A stretch of 64,000 nt of DNA, taken from the NCBI RefSeq assembly GCF_003148905.1, contig NZ_QGHC01000004.1, forward strand, positions 248,001 through 312,000, in the 5' to 3' direction. The translations under genes and the position numbers were made by a program. Position 1 is the stretch's first letter. Every line of letters starts with the position of its first letter. The DNA is from Fulvimonas soli (GTDB taxonomy: Bacteria; Pseudomonadota; Gammaproteobacteria; Xanthomonadales; Rhodanobacteraceae). The notes below the pieces were generated by a model. That model did not search any database. It worked only from the letters and a program-made list of their open reading frames with translations, and was not told the DNA's origin. Positions 38,482 to 48,243 of this stretch are shown piece after piece.

Positions 38482-38856
38482 ATGACCATCGCCTGGAACG
38501 ACAGCGTCCCGATCTATCGCCAGCTGCGCGAGCGCGTGGTGGCGATGATCCTGGACGGCGCCTTGAACGAAGGCGACCCGCTGCCGTCGGTGCGCCAGGT
38601 GGCGGCGGATTTCCAGATCAATCCGCTGACCGTATCCAAGGCCTACCAGGAACTGGTCGACGATCAACTGGTTGAGAAACGAAGGGGGTTGGGCATGTTC
38701 GTTACCGATGGCGCGCGCGAGGCGCTGCTCAAGTCCGAGCGCGAGCGGTTCCTGCGCGAGGAGTGGCCGGCGCTGTACGCGCGCCTGCAGCGGCTCGGCC
38801 TGGACCTGAAGACGCTGCTGCGCGAAGCGCCCGACAGCACGGAGAAGCAGCGATGA
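38482..38856 (+). CDS. GntR-family regulator, YtrA subfamily
   Basis: Protein of 124 aa from ATG 38482. The winged helix fills residues ~10-75 (VPIYRQLRERVVAMILDGAL, LPSVRQVAADFQINPLTVSK, LVEKRRGLGMFV). The C-terminal part is only about 45 residues, the short dimerisation helix pair that defines the YtrA branch, too small for a ligand domain. Members repress their own ABC transporter operons. The stop overlaps the ATPase start (ATGA), and the operator at 38094-38115 is the likely target. Confidence 0.93.
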   Translation: MTIAWNDSVPIYRQLRERVVAMILDGALNEGDPLPSVRQVAADFQINPLTVSKAYQELVDDQLVEKRRGLGMFVTDGAREALLKSERERFLREEWPALYARLQRLGLDLKTLLREAPDSTEKQR

Positions 38857-39710
38857 GCGCGATCGTCACCGCCAGGAACCTCGGCAAGCGCTACAAGAAC
38901 ACCGTGGCGCTGGACCACGTGAGCTTCCAGATCGAGTCCGGCCGCATCGTCGGCCTGATCGGCCCCAACGGCGCCGGCAAGACCACCGCGCTGAAGGCCA
39001 TCCTCGGCCTCACCGACTTCCAGGGCGAGCTCAACGTGCTCGGCCTCGACCCGCGCACCCAGCGCGACAAGCTGATGGAGCAGGTCTGCTTCATCGCCGA
39101 CGTGGCGGTGCTGCCGCGCTGGATCCGCGTGCGCGAGGCGGTCGACTTCGTCGCCAACGTGCACCCGCGCTTCAGCCGCGCCAAGTGCGAGGCCTTCCTG
39201 GCGCGCACCAAGCTGACGCCGGACATGCGCGTCAAGCAGATGTCCAAGGGCATGATCGTGCAGCTGCACCTGGCGCTGGTGATGGCGATCGACGCCCGCC
39301 TGCTGGTGCTGGACGAGCCGACGCTGGGCCTGGACATCCTCTACCGCAAGCAGTTCTACCAGAGCCTGCTGGAGGACTACTTCGACGAGCACAAGACCAT
39401 CGTCGTCACCACCCACCAGGTCGAGGAGGTGGAGAACATCCTCACCGACCTGATGTTCATCCGCGACGGCAAGGTGGTGCTGGACACCGACATGGAATCG
39501 CTGGGCGACCGCTTCGCCGAGGTGATGGTGGGCGCCGACCGCGCCGCCGCCGCGCGCGCGCTCAAGCCGCTCGACGAGCGTCAGGTGTTCGGCAAGAGCA
39601 TTTTCCTGTTCGACGGCGCCGACCGCGCGACGCTGGAGGCGCTCGGCGAGGTCCGCCGCCCCTCCGTCAGCGACCTGTTCGTCGCCACCATGAAGGGAAC
39701 CTACGCATGA
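38853..39710 (+). CDS. ABC transporter ATP-binding protein
   Basis: Protein of 285 aa from ATG 38853. Walker A GLIGPNGAGKTTALK near residue 32, Walker B LLVLDEPTLGLD near 155, and switch His in VTTHQVEEVE. The signature motif is KQMSKGMIVQLHLAL, a divergent form of LSGGQ. After the nucleotide domain an ~80-residue tail follows (MESLGDRFAEVMVGADRAAA). It is coupled by ATGA overlaps to the regulator before and the permease after it, forming one transporter. Confidence 0.94.
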   Translation: MSAIVTARNLGKRYKNTVALDHVSFQIESGRIVGLIGPNGAGKTTALKAILGLTDFQGELNVLGLDPRTQRDKLMEQVCFIADVAVLPRWIRVREAVDFVANVHPRFSRAKCEAFLARTKLTPDMRVKQMSKGMIVQLHLALVMAIDARLLVLDEPTLGLDILYRKQFYQSLLEDYFDEHKTIVVTTHQVEEVENILTDLMFIRDGKVVLDTDMESLGDRFAEVMVGADRAAAARALKPLDERQVFGKSIFLFDGADRATLEALGEVRRPSVSDLFVATMKGTYA

Positions 39711-40663
39711 AGACCTTCTACTGGCTGGTCAAGCGCGAGTTCTGGGAGAACCGCGGCAGCTTCCTGTTCGCTCCCGTGATCTGCGGCGGCGTCGTGCTGC
39801 TGCTCACCCTGATGGGCGTCATCGCTGGCGAGGTGTTCCGCAGCCGCGCGGGCGTGCACGTGTCCGGCATGGATTTCGCGCAGCTGCGCTCGCACCTGGA
39901 TGCCGGCGACCTCGACAAGTTCAGCATGGCGCTGGACATCACCATGCTGGTACCGAGCATGCTGATCGGCCTGGTGCTGTTCTTCGTGGTGTTCTTCTAC
40001 TGCACCAACACCCTGGCCGACGAGCGGCGCGACCGCAGCATCCTGTTCTGGAAGTCGCTGCCGATCTCCGACCGCGCCACGGTGCTGTCCAAGGTCGTCT
40101 CGGCGGTGGTGGTGGCGCCGGTGATCGCCACCCTGGCCGGCATCGCGGCCGGGCTGGCGCTGCTGGTGCTGCTGGCGATCGCCGCGTCCTTCCACGGCGT
40201 CAACCTGTGGGAGATGCTGTGGAGCCTGCCGCATCCGCTGCGCATCACCGCCCACCTGCTCAGCAACCTGCCGCTCTACGTGGTCTGGTCGCTGCCCACG
40301 GTCGGCTGGCTGATGCTCTGCTCGGCCTGGGCGCGCAGCAAGCAGTTCCTGTGGGCGCTGGCGCTGCCGATCGGCAGCGGCATCCTGGTCGGCTGGTTCG
40401 GCCTGATGGACCTGTTCCACCGGGGCACCCTCTGGTACTGGAAGAACATCGTCGGCCGCCTGCTGCTCAGCGTCTTCCCCGGCGGCTGGATGCCCGACCA
40501 CGCCCTGGGCATGGCCATGGGCGGCGCCGACGCCAGCCGCATGTTCGTCTCGCTCACCGACTACTCGCTGCTGCTCACCCCGCCGTTCCTGATCGGCGCC
40601 GTCGCGGGCATCGTGATGATCGCCGGCGCCATCTGGCTGCGCCGCTGGCGGGTCGACGGCTGA
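39707..40663 (+). CDS. ABC transporter permease
   Basis: Protein of 318 aa from ATG 39707. The N-terminus (FYWLVKREFWENRGSFLFAP) and six hydrophobic segments (VICGGVVLLLTLMGVIAG, MLVPSMLIGLVLFFVVFF, VVVAPVIATLAGIAAGLALL, LYVVWSLPTVGWLMLCSA, LALPIGSGILVGWFGL, PPFLIGAVAGIVMIAGAIWL) match ABC-2 type permeases. The substrate is unknown. Relatives in YtrA-type operons are linked to envelope stress and antimicrobial peptides. Confidence 0.88.
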   Translation: MKTFYWLVKREFWENRGSFLFAPVICGGVVLLLTLMGVIAGEVFRSRAGVHVSGMDFAQLRSHLDAGDLDKFSMALDITMLVPSMLIGLVLFFVVFFYCTNTLADERRDRSILFWKSLPISDRATVLSKVVSAVVVAPVIATLAGIAAGLALLVLLAIAASFHGVNLWEMLWSLPHPLRITAHLLSNLPLYVVWSLPTVGWLMLCSAWARSKQFLWALALPIGSGILVGWFGLMDLFHRGTLWYWKNIVGRLLLSVFPGGWMPDHALGMAMGGADASRMFVSLTDYSLLLTPPFLIGAVAGIVMIAGAIWLRRWRVDG

Positions 40664-40686
40664 CCCGCGCATCACAGGAGGACGCC

Positions 40687-41394
40687 ATGAAACCCTTCGC
40701 TTTCAACGCACTCGCCCTGGCCCTGCTGCTGCCGCTGGCCGCCTGCAGCCAGTCCGGGCAGACCGACACCCAGCCGGGCGCCGCCGACGCCGTGGCCCAG
40801 GCGAGCAAGGAGGCCGACAAGGAAGTGCCTCCGTCGATGATCTCCGGCGAGATCCGCAAGGCGATGGAGGCGGCCAAGAAGGAGCTGGCGACCAAGAACA
40901 TCGACATCCGCCACGTCCACGTCAACCACCACGGCAAGCATGACGACGACGAGCAGGACCCGCGCCCCAAGGCCGAGATCACCCCGCAGGGCGACCTGCT
41001 GATCGCGGGCAAGCCGGTGCCGGCCACGCCGGAACAGCATGCCCTGCTGCTGGACTACCGCCAGCAGATCGTCGGCATCGCCGAGGCCGGCATGGACATC
41101 GGCTCCCACGCCGCCGACATGGGCGTCGACGTGGCCAAGGAAGCGGTGTGGGGCGCGCTCACCGGCAAGAGCGACAAGGAGATCGAGGCGGCGATCAAGC
41201 CGCAGACCGACAGGATCGAGGCCGCCGCCGCCGTCCTGTGCCAACGGATGCCCGGCCTGCTCTCCGCGCAGCAGAAGCTGGCCGCGGCCATGCCGGAGTT
41301 CAGGCCCTACGCGACCATGCAGCAGAAGGACGTCGACGACTGCGGCAAGAAAACGGCGGACAAGGACGACCGTCCGGAAGACCGCCGCAACTGA
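40687..41394 (+). CDS. lipoprotein, possible DUF2884/YggN-like, first of a tandem pair
   Basis: Protein of 235 aa from ATG 40687 with an excellent ACAGGAGG ribosome site. The lipobox LPLAAC places the lipidated Cys near residue 20. A charged, His/Asp-rich stretch (HVHVNHHGKHDDDEQDPRPK) precedes the conserved core ITPQGDLLIAGKPVPATPEQ and LLLDYRQQIVGIAEAG, and the C-terminus holds FRPYATMQQKDVDDCGKK. The core and end recur in the next gene. The layout resembles the YggN family. It lies 23 bp after the permease gene, so it is an outer or inner membrane lipoprotein of the same operon. Confidence 0.75.
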   Translation: MKPFAFNALALALLLPLAACSQSGQTDTQPGAADAVAQASKEADKEVPPSMISGEIRKAMEAAKKELATKNIDIRHVHVNHHGKHDDDEQDPRPKAEITPQGDLLIAGKPVPATPEQHALLLDYRQQIVGIAEAGMDIGSHAADMGVDVAKEAVWGALTGKSDKEIEAAIKPQTDRIEAAAAVLCQRMPGLLSAQQKLAAAMPEFRPYATMQQKDVDDCGKKTADKDDRPEDRRN

Positions 41395-41488
41395 CGGATG
41401 CCCGGCGCGCCACGGACGGTGCCATCCGCCGCCGGCGCGCGAACTCCTGCAAGACCCCGACGCTACCGACACCCACCCTGGAGCCCAG

Positions 41489-42010
41489 ATGGCACGCCAC
41501 TTCCTCGCACCCATGCTGCTCGCGGCCACCCTGCTCGCCGGCTGCAGCGGCCTCGGCGACACCAGCATCGCCAACGGCGGCATCGTGCTCGACCACGGCG
41601 AAATCACCCTGCACGCCAGCGACGCGCCGGCGGCGACCATCGACGCCGCCGGCACGCTGCGCATCGACGGCAAGGCGGTGGCGCTCGCTCCCGACCAGCG
41701 CGCGCTGCTGCTGCGCTACTACCAGGGCGTGCGCGCGGTGCGCGAGCACGGCATCGCCACCGGCAAGGCCGGCGCCGCGGCCGCGGCGGCATCGCTGAAG
41801 GACGCCGTCGCCGGCGGCAGCGCGGCCGGCGACAAGGCCGCCGACCGCGCCGACCTGGTGACGCGGATGGCGACGCGCATCTGCCAGGACCTGGCCGAGG
41901 TGAAGGCCGCGCAGGACGCGCTGGCCGTCCAGCTGCCCGCGTTCAAGCCCTACGCGAACATCCTCGACGAGGACAAGGACTGCCACGACGACGGCAAGGC
42001 GGCGCCGTAG
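41489..42010 (+). CDS. lipoprotein, paralogue of the preceding gene
   Basis: Protein of 173 aa from ATG 41489. Lipobox LLAGC near residue 19. The core TIDAAGTLRIDGKAVALAPD and LLLRYYQGVRAVREHG and the end PAFKPYANILDEDKDCHDDG align with the same parts of the previous lipoprotein, but the His/Asp-rich insert is missing. The Cys near the end is shared by both. The 94-bp gap before it has no terminator, so it probably belongs to the operon. Confidence 0.75.
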   Translation: MARHFLAPMLLAATLLAGCSGLGDTSIANGGIVLDHGEITLHASDAPAATIDAAGTLRIDGKAVALAPDQRALLLRYYQGVRAVREHGIATGKAGAAAAAASLKDAVAGGSAAGDKAADRADLVTRMATRICQDLAEVKAAQDALAVQLPAFKPYANILDEDKDCHDDGKAAP

Positions 42011-42040
42011 TCCCGCGCCGCCCGCGACCCGGCGGTGGGT

Positions 42041-43438
42041 TCAGCCCCCGCCGCCGCCCTCGCCGTGGATGCCGCCGCGGGTCAGCGCCATCGGGTCGAG
42101 CAGCTTCTTCAGCTCCTCCCGCGGCAGGCCGGTGGTCTCCAGCGCCACGTCCAGGATCGGCCGCTTCTCCTTGTAGGCGCGCTTGGCGGTGGCCGCGCCC
42201 TTCTCGTAGCCGATCACCGGGTTGAGCGCGGTGACCAGGATCGGGTTCAGCGCCAGCGCCTGGTTGACCCGCTCCTTGTTGACCTTGAAGCCGGCGATGG
42301 CCTTGTCGGCCAGCAGCCGCGAGACGTTGGCGAGCAGGCCGATCGACTGCAAGAGGTCGTAGGCGATCAGCGGCAGCATCACGTTGAGCTGGAAGTTGCC
42401 GGACTGACCGGCCACGGTGATCGCCGCGTCGTTGCCGATCACCTGCGCGGCCACCATCGCGGTGGCTTCGGGGATCACCGGGTTCACCTTGCCCGGCATG
42501 ATCGAGGAGCCCGGCTGCAGCGCCGGCAGCTCGATCTCGCCCAGGCCGGCCAGGGGCCCGGAGTTCATCCAGCGCAGGTCGTTGGCGATCTTCATCAGCG
42601 CCACCGCCAGCGTCTTCAGCGCGCCGGACAGCTCCACCGCGGCGTCCTGCCCCGCGATGCCCTCGAAATAGTTGTCGGCCGACTCGAACTTCGCCCCGGT
42701 CAGCCGCTTCAGCGCCTTCGCCACCGCGGGGCCGAACTTCGGGTCGGCGTTGATGCCGGTGCCCACCGCGGTGCCGCCCTGCGGCAGGCGGCGCATGCGG
42801 CGGAGCGCGTCCGCGATGCGCTCCTCGGCGGCGGCGATCTGCGCCGACCAGCCGGACAGCTCCTGCCCGAAGGTCACCGGCATCGCGTCCATCAGGTGCG
42901 TGCGGCCGGTCTTGGGCACGTTGCGCAGCTCGCGGGCGCGGCGGTCGATCGTCCTGCGCAGGTGCTTCAGGGCGGGCAGCAGTTCCTCGCTCGATCCCAG
43001 CACGGCGCTGACGTGGATCGCGGTGGGGATCACGTCGTTGGAGCTCTGCCCGTAGTTGACGTGGTCGTTGGGATGCACCCTGCCGCCGGCCCTGGAGGCG
43101 ATGTGGGCGATCACCTCGTTGGCGTTCATGTTGGTGCTGGTGCCCGAGCCGGTCTGGAACACGTCGATCGGGAACTGGTCGTCGAACTGGCCCTCGGCCA
43201 CCGCCAGCGCGGCCTTGCGGATCGCCGCGGCCTGCCCCTTCTTGAGGTAACCGAGCTGCAGGTTGGCCTCGGCGGCGGCGGCCTTGATCAGCCCCAGCGC
43301 GCGGATGAAGCCGCGCGGCAGGCGCAGGCCGGAGACCGGGAAGTTGTCGATGGCGCGCTGGGTCTGCGCGCCGTACAGCGCGTCGGCGGGCACCTTCAGT
43401 TCGCCCATGCTGTCGTGTTCGATGCGGAAACCGCTCAT
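42041..43438 (-). CDS. fumC: class II fumarate hydratase
   Basis: Protein of 465 aa from ATG 43438. It interconverts fumarate and malate in the TCA cycle without an iron-sulfur cluster. The superfamily signature GSSIMPGKVNPV is near residue 317. The active-site segments TGSGTSTNMNANEV, HPNDHVNYGQSSND and KTGRTHLMDAMP are intact. The C-terminus is a short Gly-rich end (GGIHGEGGGGG). It is divergent from purB, another member of the fumarase/aspartase superfamily. Confidence 0.97.
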   Translation of the reverse strand: MSGFRIEHDSMGELKVPADALYGAQTQRAIDNFPVSGLRLPRGFIRALGLIKAAAAEANLQLGYLKKGQAAAIRKAALAVAEGQFDDQFPIDVFQTGSGTSTNMNANEVIAHIASRAGGRVHPNDHVNYGQSSNDVIPTAIHVSAVLGSSEELLPALKHLRRTIDRRARELRNVPKTGRTHLMDAMPVTFGQELSGWSAQIAAAEERIADALRRMRRLPQGGTAVGTGINADPKFGPAVAKALKRLTGAKFESADNYFEGIAGQDAAVELSGALKTLAVALMKIANDLRWMNSGPLAGLGEIELPALQPGSSIMPGKVNPVIPEATAMVAAQVIGNDAAITVAGQSGNFQLNVMLPLIAYDLLQSIGLLANVSRLLADKAIAGFKVNKERVNQALALNPILVTALNPVIGYEKGAATAKRAYKEKRPILDVALETTGLPREELKKLLDPMALTRGGIHGEGGGGG

Positions 43439-43537
43439 TGCGAGACTCCTTCAAGCCGGGGATGGCAGGGAACCGGCCAAGCGTAGCGCGATGGCCGGCC
43501 TCGCGCCCGCGCCCGCCCGGGCCGGCGGCTCCGGTAA

Positions 43538-44938
<1,401 letters not shown>

Positions 44939-44964
44939 GCCGGCGCCGCGTCAGGGAGGACGCC

Positions 44965-45116
44965 ATGACGAGCTTCGGCCCGGCGCGGGAGCCCGGCGAG
45001 CCCGCCAGCCGCTTCGGTTCGTGCGCGTGGAAATGGCCAGGCTGCCGCCGTCGGTGCGGCAGTCCGTCGAAGGCAGCGAAGCGCACCGGCGCATCGCCCC
45101 GCGCGGCGGCCGATAG
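44965..45116 (+). pseudogene. possible small frameshifted gene after purB
   Basis: ATG 44965 has an unusually good ribosome site (CAGGGAGGACGCC). The first ~17 codons (MTSFGPAREPGEPASRF) and a second frame (FVRVEMARLPPSVRQSVEGS ... to TAG at 45114-45116) both look protein-like. They are separated by the near-duplication TTCGG-TTCGT around 45016-45025, where losing five bases would join them. The product would be only ~48 aa and no family is recognised. Confidence 0.3.
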
Positions 45117-45191
45117 CGCGCGGGGCGCGCCGCGAACGGCACGCCCCGTATCGAGCTTCGGCCTGCACTGGCAGGTCGAAGCGGGATGCTC

Positions 45192-45809
45192 TCAGGGCAC
45201 GGCCTTGCGCAGGCCCTCGGCCTCCAGCGCCTTGCGCACCGCCGGCCGCTCGGCCACGCGCTTCTGGAACTCGCCCAGCGCGGGGAAATCCGACAGGTCC
45301 AGCTCCACCGCGCGTGCCCAGTTGGTGACGGTGAACAGGTAGGCGTCGGCCACGGTGAAATGCTCGCCCAGCAGGTAGGGCTGCTTCGCCAGCACGCCTT
45401 CCAGCAGCGCGTAGCGGCGGCGCAGGTAGTCCTTGCGCTCGGCGCGCGTGGCATCCGGCGTATCCGGCTTGAACAGCGGGCTGTAGGTCTTGTGCAGTTC
45501 GGAGTTGATGTAGCCCAGCATCTCCTGCAGGCGGTAGCGCGCCAGCGTGCCGTTGGCGGGCGCCAGTCCGCTCTCCGGCTTCAGGTCGGCCAGGTACTGC
45601 ACGATCGCCGGGCCCTCGGTGAGCAGCTGGCCGTCGTCCAGCTCCAGCGCCGGCACGTAGCCCTTGGGGTTGATCTGCCAGAAGTCGCGGCCGGTCTCGG
45701 TGCGCTTGGCCTTGCCGTCGACCTTCTCCAGTTGCAGGGGAATGCCGGCTTCCAGCGCCACGATGTGGGGCGAGAGCGAACAGGCGCCAGGGGAGTAGTA
45801 GAGCTTCAT
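45192..45809 (-). CDS. glutathione S-transferase
   Basis: Protein of 205 aa from ATG 45809 (MKLYYSPGACSLSPHIVALE). The longer frame is unlikely. The N-terminal thioredoxin-like domain carries the glutathione site (YSPGACSLSPH, NPKGYVPALELDDG, LLTEGPAIVQYLAD), and the C-terminal helical domain includes EHFTVADAYLFTVTNWA. The beta-class bacterial layout, with Cys10 as the likely catalytic residue, fits detoxification. It is divergent from an HxlR regulator across a repeat-rich gap. Confidence 0.92.
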   Translation of the reverse strand: MKLYYSPGACSLSPHIVALEAGIPLQLEKVDGKAKRTETGRDFWQINPKGYVPALELDDGQLLTEGPAIVQYLADLKPESGLAPANGTLARYRLQEMLGYINSELHKTYSPLFKPDTPDATRAERKDYLRRRYALLEGVLAKQPYLLGEHFTVADAYLFTVTNWARAVELDLSDFPALGEFQKRVAERPAVRKALEAEGLRKAVP

Positions 45810-45883
45810 GCCATGTCTCCGCACGGGTTGGGGGAACCATGCCACGGCGGCCGAGGCCGCCACGGGCGAGGTGCGCATCCTAG

Positions 45884-45953
45884 TACCGCATGGTTACGGG
45901 TGGATACCACCTAACCTGCGGTTAGCGCGAAAATGCGGTATCCCGCTGGTTAC
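45884..45953. promoter_or_regulatory. evenly spaced GGTTA repeats and palindromes in the GST-HxlR gap
   Basis: GGTTAC/G occurs at 45892, 45920 and 45948, exactly 28 bp apart each time. The middle copy is part of TAACC-TGC-GGTTA (45912-45924). Outer arms TACCGCAT (45884-45891) and ATGCGGTA (45933-45940) form a wider inverted repeat. The set sits between divergent start codons and is a good candidate for HxlR binding. Confidence 0.5.
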
Positions 45954-45964
45954 CGGAGTCCCCG

Positions 45965-46378
45965 ATGGGCCTGCCCGTCCGCAAGAGCAAGGTGGCGCCG
46001 CCGCCCGCCTGCCCGCTCACCGAAAGCCTGGCGCTGCTGCGCGGCGCCTGGGCGCCGAACGTGATCTGGTGCCTGAGCGGCGAGCCGCGCCGCTTCGGCG
46101 AGCTGCGCCACGACATCCCGCGCATCTCCGCGCGCGTGCTGAGCGCCCGCCTGCGCGAGCTGGAATCGCGCGGCCTGGTGACGCGGCGCGTGCTGGCCAC
46201 CTCGCCGCCGTCCGCCGAGTACGCGCTGACCGGGATGGGCCGCGAGCTGCTGCCGGCGATCCGCGCGCTGGCCAGCGTGGGGCAGAAGCTGATCGACGGC
46301 TGGAGCGCGCGGCCGCCGGCCGCCGTGCCGCGAAAGCCGCGCGGCGGTGCCGGAAGCGCCACGGCGAAACCGAAGTAA
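45965..46378 (+). CDS. HxlR-family transcriptional regulator
   Basis: Protein of 137 aa from ATG 45965. The family pattern is complete: CPLTESLALLRGAWAPNVIW near residue 16, GEPRRFGELRHDIPRISARV, LSARLRELESRGLVTRRV, and PPSAEYALTGMGRELLPAI. The Cys near residue 16 is the conserved sensor position in thiol- and aldehyde-responsive members. The C-terminus is a short basic extension. It is divergent from the GST gene, its likely target. Confidence 0.92.
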   Translation: MGLPVRKSKVAPPPACPLTESLALLRGAWAPNVIWCLSGEPRRFGELRHDIPRISARVLSARLRELESRGLVTRRVLATSPPSAEYALTGMGRELLPAIRALASVGQKLIDGWSARPPAAVPRKPRGGAGSATAKPK

Positions 46379-46645
46379 CCCGGACACGGCGCCGGGAGCG
46401 CCCGTCGGCGAACGGGCGGGCCGGATGGCAGCGGCGCCACCGCCCGCACGAAGCGCAACGATGCGCTCCCCCGCCCTGCGCGTCTCCCTTCCGATGCCGC
46501 AAATGTCGAACGCGTACCGGTCGCGCCGTGCGCGCCGTACTACGCTGCCGCACGGGAATGCCTGGCCGCGGGCATGCGGCGAGGGGCGGGCAAGGCCCAT
46601 GGACGATCAAGTTCCATCCTCGATCAGGCACAAGGAGACGTTGGC

Positions 46646-48184
46646 ATGAAACGCATCGCGTTATGGATGTTCACGCTCGCCCTACTGCTCGTCGGGCGCA
46701 TCCCTGCGGCGCACGCGCAGGGGGAGAGCGACTACAGCCACGGCGTCACGGTCGCGGGAACGACTGCGACGATCTGGTTCCGGCCCACGGATGCGTCCAC
46801 CTCGTGGGTGGACGTGCACTACACGCTCGACGGCGGCGTCCAGCAGAACCTCCGCATGGGCTACGACGGCGGCGCCGCGCGCTACCAGACGGCGGTGACG
46901 CCCGTCGGCGCCGGATCGGTCATCAACTATTCGTTCACCTACAACAAGGGCGGTCCCGCCTACGACAGCGCCGGTTACACCTACACGGTCGGCTCGGACA
47001 GCGGCGGCAACCCGGGCAACGGCGGCGACCAGGGCGGCGGCTGGAACGGCCAGACCACCTTCCACATCGTCAACCAGACCAACGGCCGCTGGGCCGACAA
47101 CCAGGTCTACTGGGCCATCATCGGGCGCGACTGGGCCACCGGCCAGTTCGTCCACGTCGACGCCGGCGGCCACCTGGTGCCGATGTCGACCGCGGACAAC
47201 GGCGCGCTCAGCAAGAACGGCGAAGGCTACACCAATTATTTCCACTCCCTCGCCGAGCTCAGTTCGGTGACGATCCCGCCGCTGGATTCGGCGCGCATCC
47301 TGTTCTCGGTCGGCTCGCCGATGTACATCAAGGTGGTGACCGACGCCAACGGCAAGATCGGCTATGCGGGCGCCAACATCGAGAATCCCACCGACCCGAA
47401 CATCGACGTCTATTTCGACTTCGGCGAGATGGCGATCCTGCCGCCCGGCAACGCCAACCAGGGCATCTTCGTCAACACCACCCGCGTCGATCAGTTCGGC
47501 TTCCCGATCAAGCTGCGGGTGCAGGGCCTGGGCGGCTTCGACCGCACGGTCGGCGAGCCGCTCACGGAAAGCCGCGACGCGATCTTCGCCGCCTACCTGG
47601 CCGCCGTCCCGGCGGAATTCGCCGGCCTCGCCCAGGCGCCCTACGCGCCGTACCGCATCGTGGCACCGTCGCACGCCTCGTTCGCCGCGGGGCAGGCGAA
47701 CGGCAACTACCTGCAGGGCTACATCGACGGCGTCTGGAACCGCTATCGCAGCGAGGACCTGGTGTTCACGCTCGACAACCTCGGCACCTTCCATGGCCGC
47801 GTGAGCGGCAACACCTTCGTGTTCACCGGCGGCAACGGGAACGGCACCTACTACATCAACGGCATCCCCAGCACTTCGGAGGTCTTCCTGGGCAACGGCC
47901 TGCTCAACGATCCCGCGGGCGCGAGCGATGCGGCGACCCAGCTGCAGATCCAGGCCCAGCTGTGCGCCGCGCTCAACCGCCACGTCGCCGAGACGCCGTG
48001 GCTGTGGTACGACCAGGGCTCGCACTATCCCGCCGGCCAGGCCGCCAACTGGTACGCCAAGTTCTGGCACGACCACGACATCGACCGGCTCGCCTACGGC
48101 TTCGCCTACGACGACGTCGGCGGCTTCAGCCCCTCGATCCACACCGATGCGCCGACCACGGTGACTTTCACGATCGGCTGGTGA
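46646..48184 (+). CDS. secreted endo-beta-1,3-glucanase, CBM56 plus GH64
   Basis: Protein of 512 aa from ATG 46646 with CAAGGAGA upstream. A signal peptide (MKRIALWMFTLALLLVGRIP, cleavage after AHA) exports it. Residues ~28-115 (YSHGVTVAGTTATIWFRPTD, SWVDVHYTLDGGVQQNLRMG) are a CBM56-type beta-1,3-glucan binding domain. A Gly-rich linker (SDSGGNPGNGGDQGGG) leads to the GH64 catalytic domain (TTFHIVNQTNGRWADNQVYW, DVYFDFGEMAI, ending SIHTDAPTTVTFTIGW). GH64 enzymes release laminaripentaose from curdlan-type glucan, so fungal cell walls are a likely target, as for known Lysobacter glucanases. It is a single gene. I cannot place the catalytic Glu/Asp with certainty. Confidence 0.88.
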   Translation: MKRIALWMFTLALLLVGRIPAAHAQGESDYSHGVTVAGTTATIWFRPTDASTSWVDVHYTLDGGVQQNLRMGYDGGAARYQTAVTPVGAGSVINYSFTYNKGGPAYDSAGYTYTVGSDSGGNPGNGGDQGGGWNGQTTFHIVNQTNGRWADNQVYWAIIGRDWATGQFVHVDAGGHLVPMSTADNGALSKNGEGYTNYFHSLAELSSVTIPPLDSARILFSVGSPMYIKVVTDANGKIGYAGANIENPTDPNIDVYFDFGEMAILPPGNANQGIFVNTTRVDQFGFPIKLRVQGLGGFDRTVGEPLTESRDAIFAAYLAAVPAEFAGLAQAPYAPYRIVAPSHASFAAGQANGNYLQGYIDGVWNRYRSEDLVFTLDNLGTFHGRVSGNTFVFTGGNGNGTYYINGIPSTSEVFLGNGLLNDPAGASDAATQLQIQAQLCAALNRHVAETPWLWYDQGSHYPAGQAANWYAKFWHDHDIDRLAYGFAYDDVGGFSPSIHTDAPTTVTFTIGW

Positions 48185-48243
48185 CTACCGGGGCGGCGAA
48201 GCGGACGCCGTCCGCTTCGCCGCCCGCGCGCCTGCGGGCGCCC

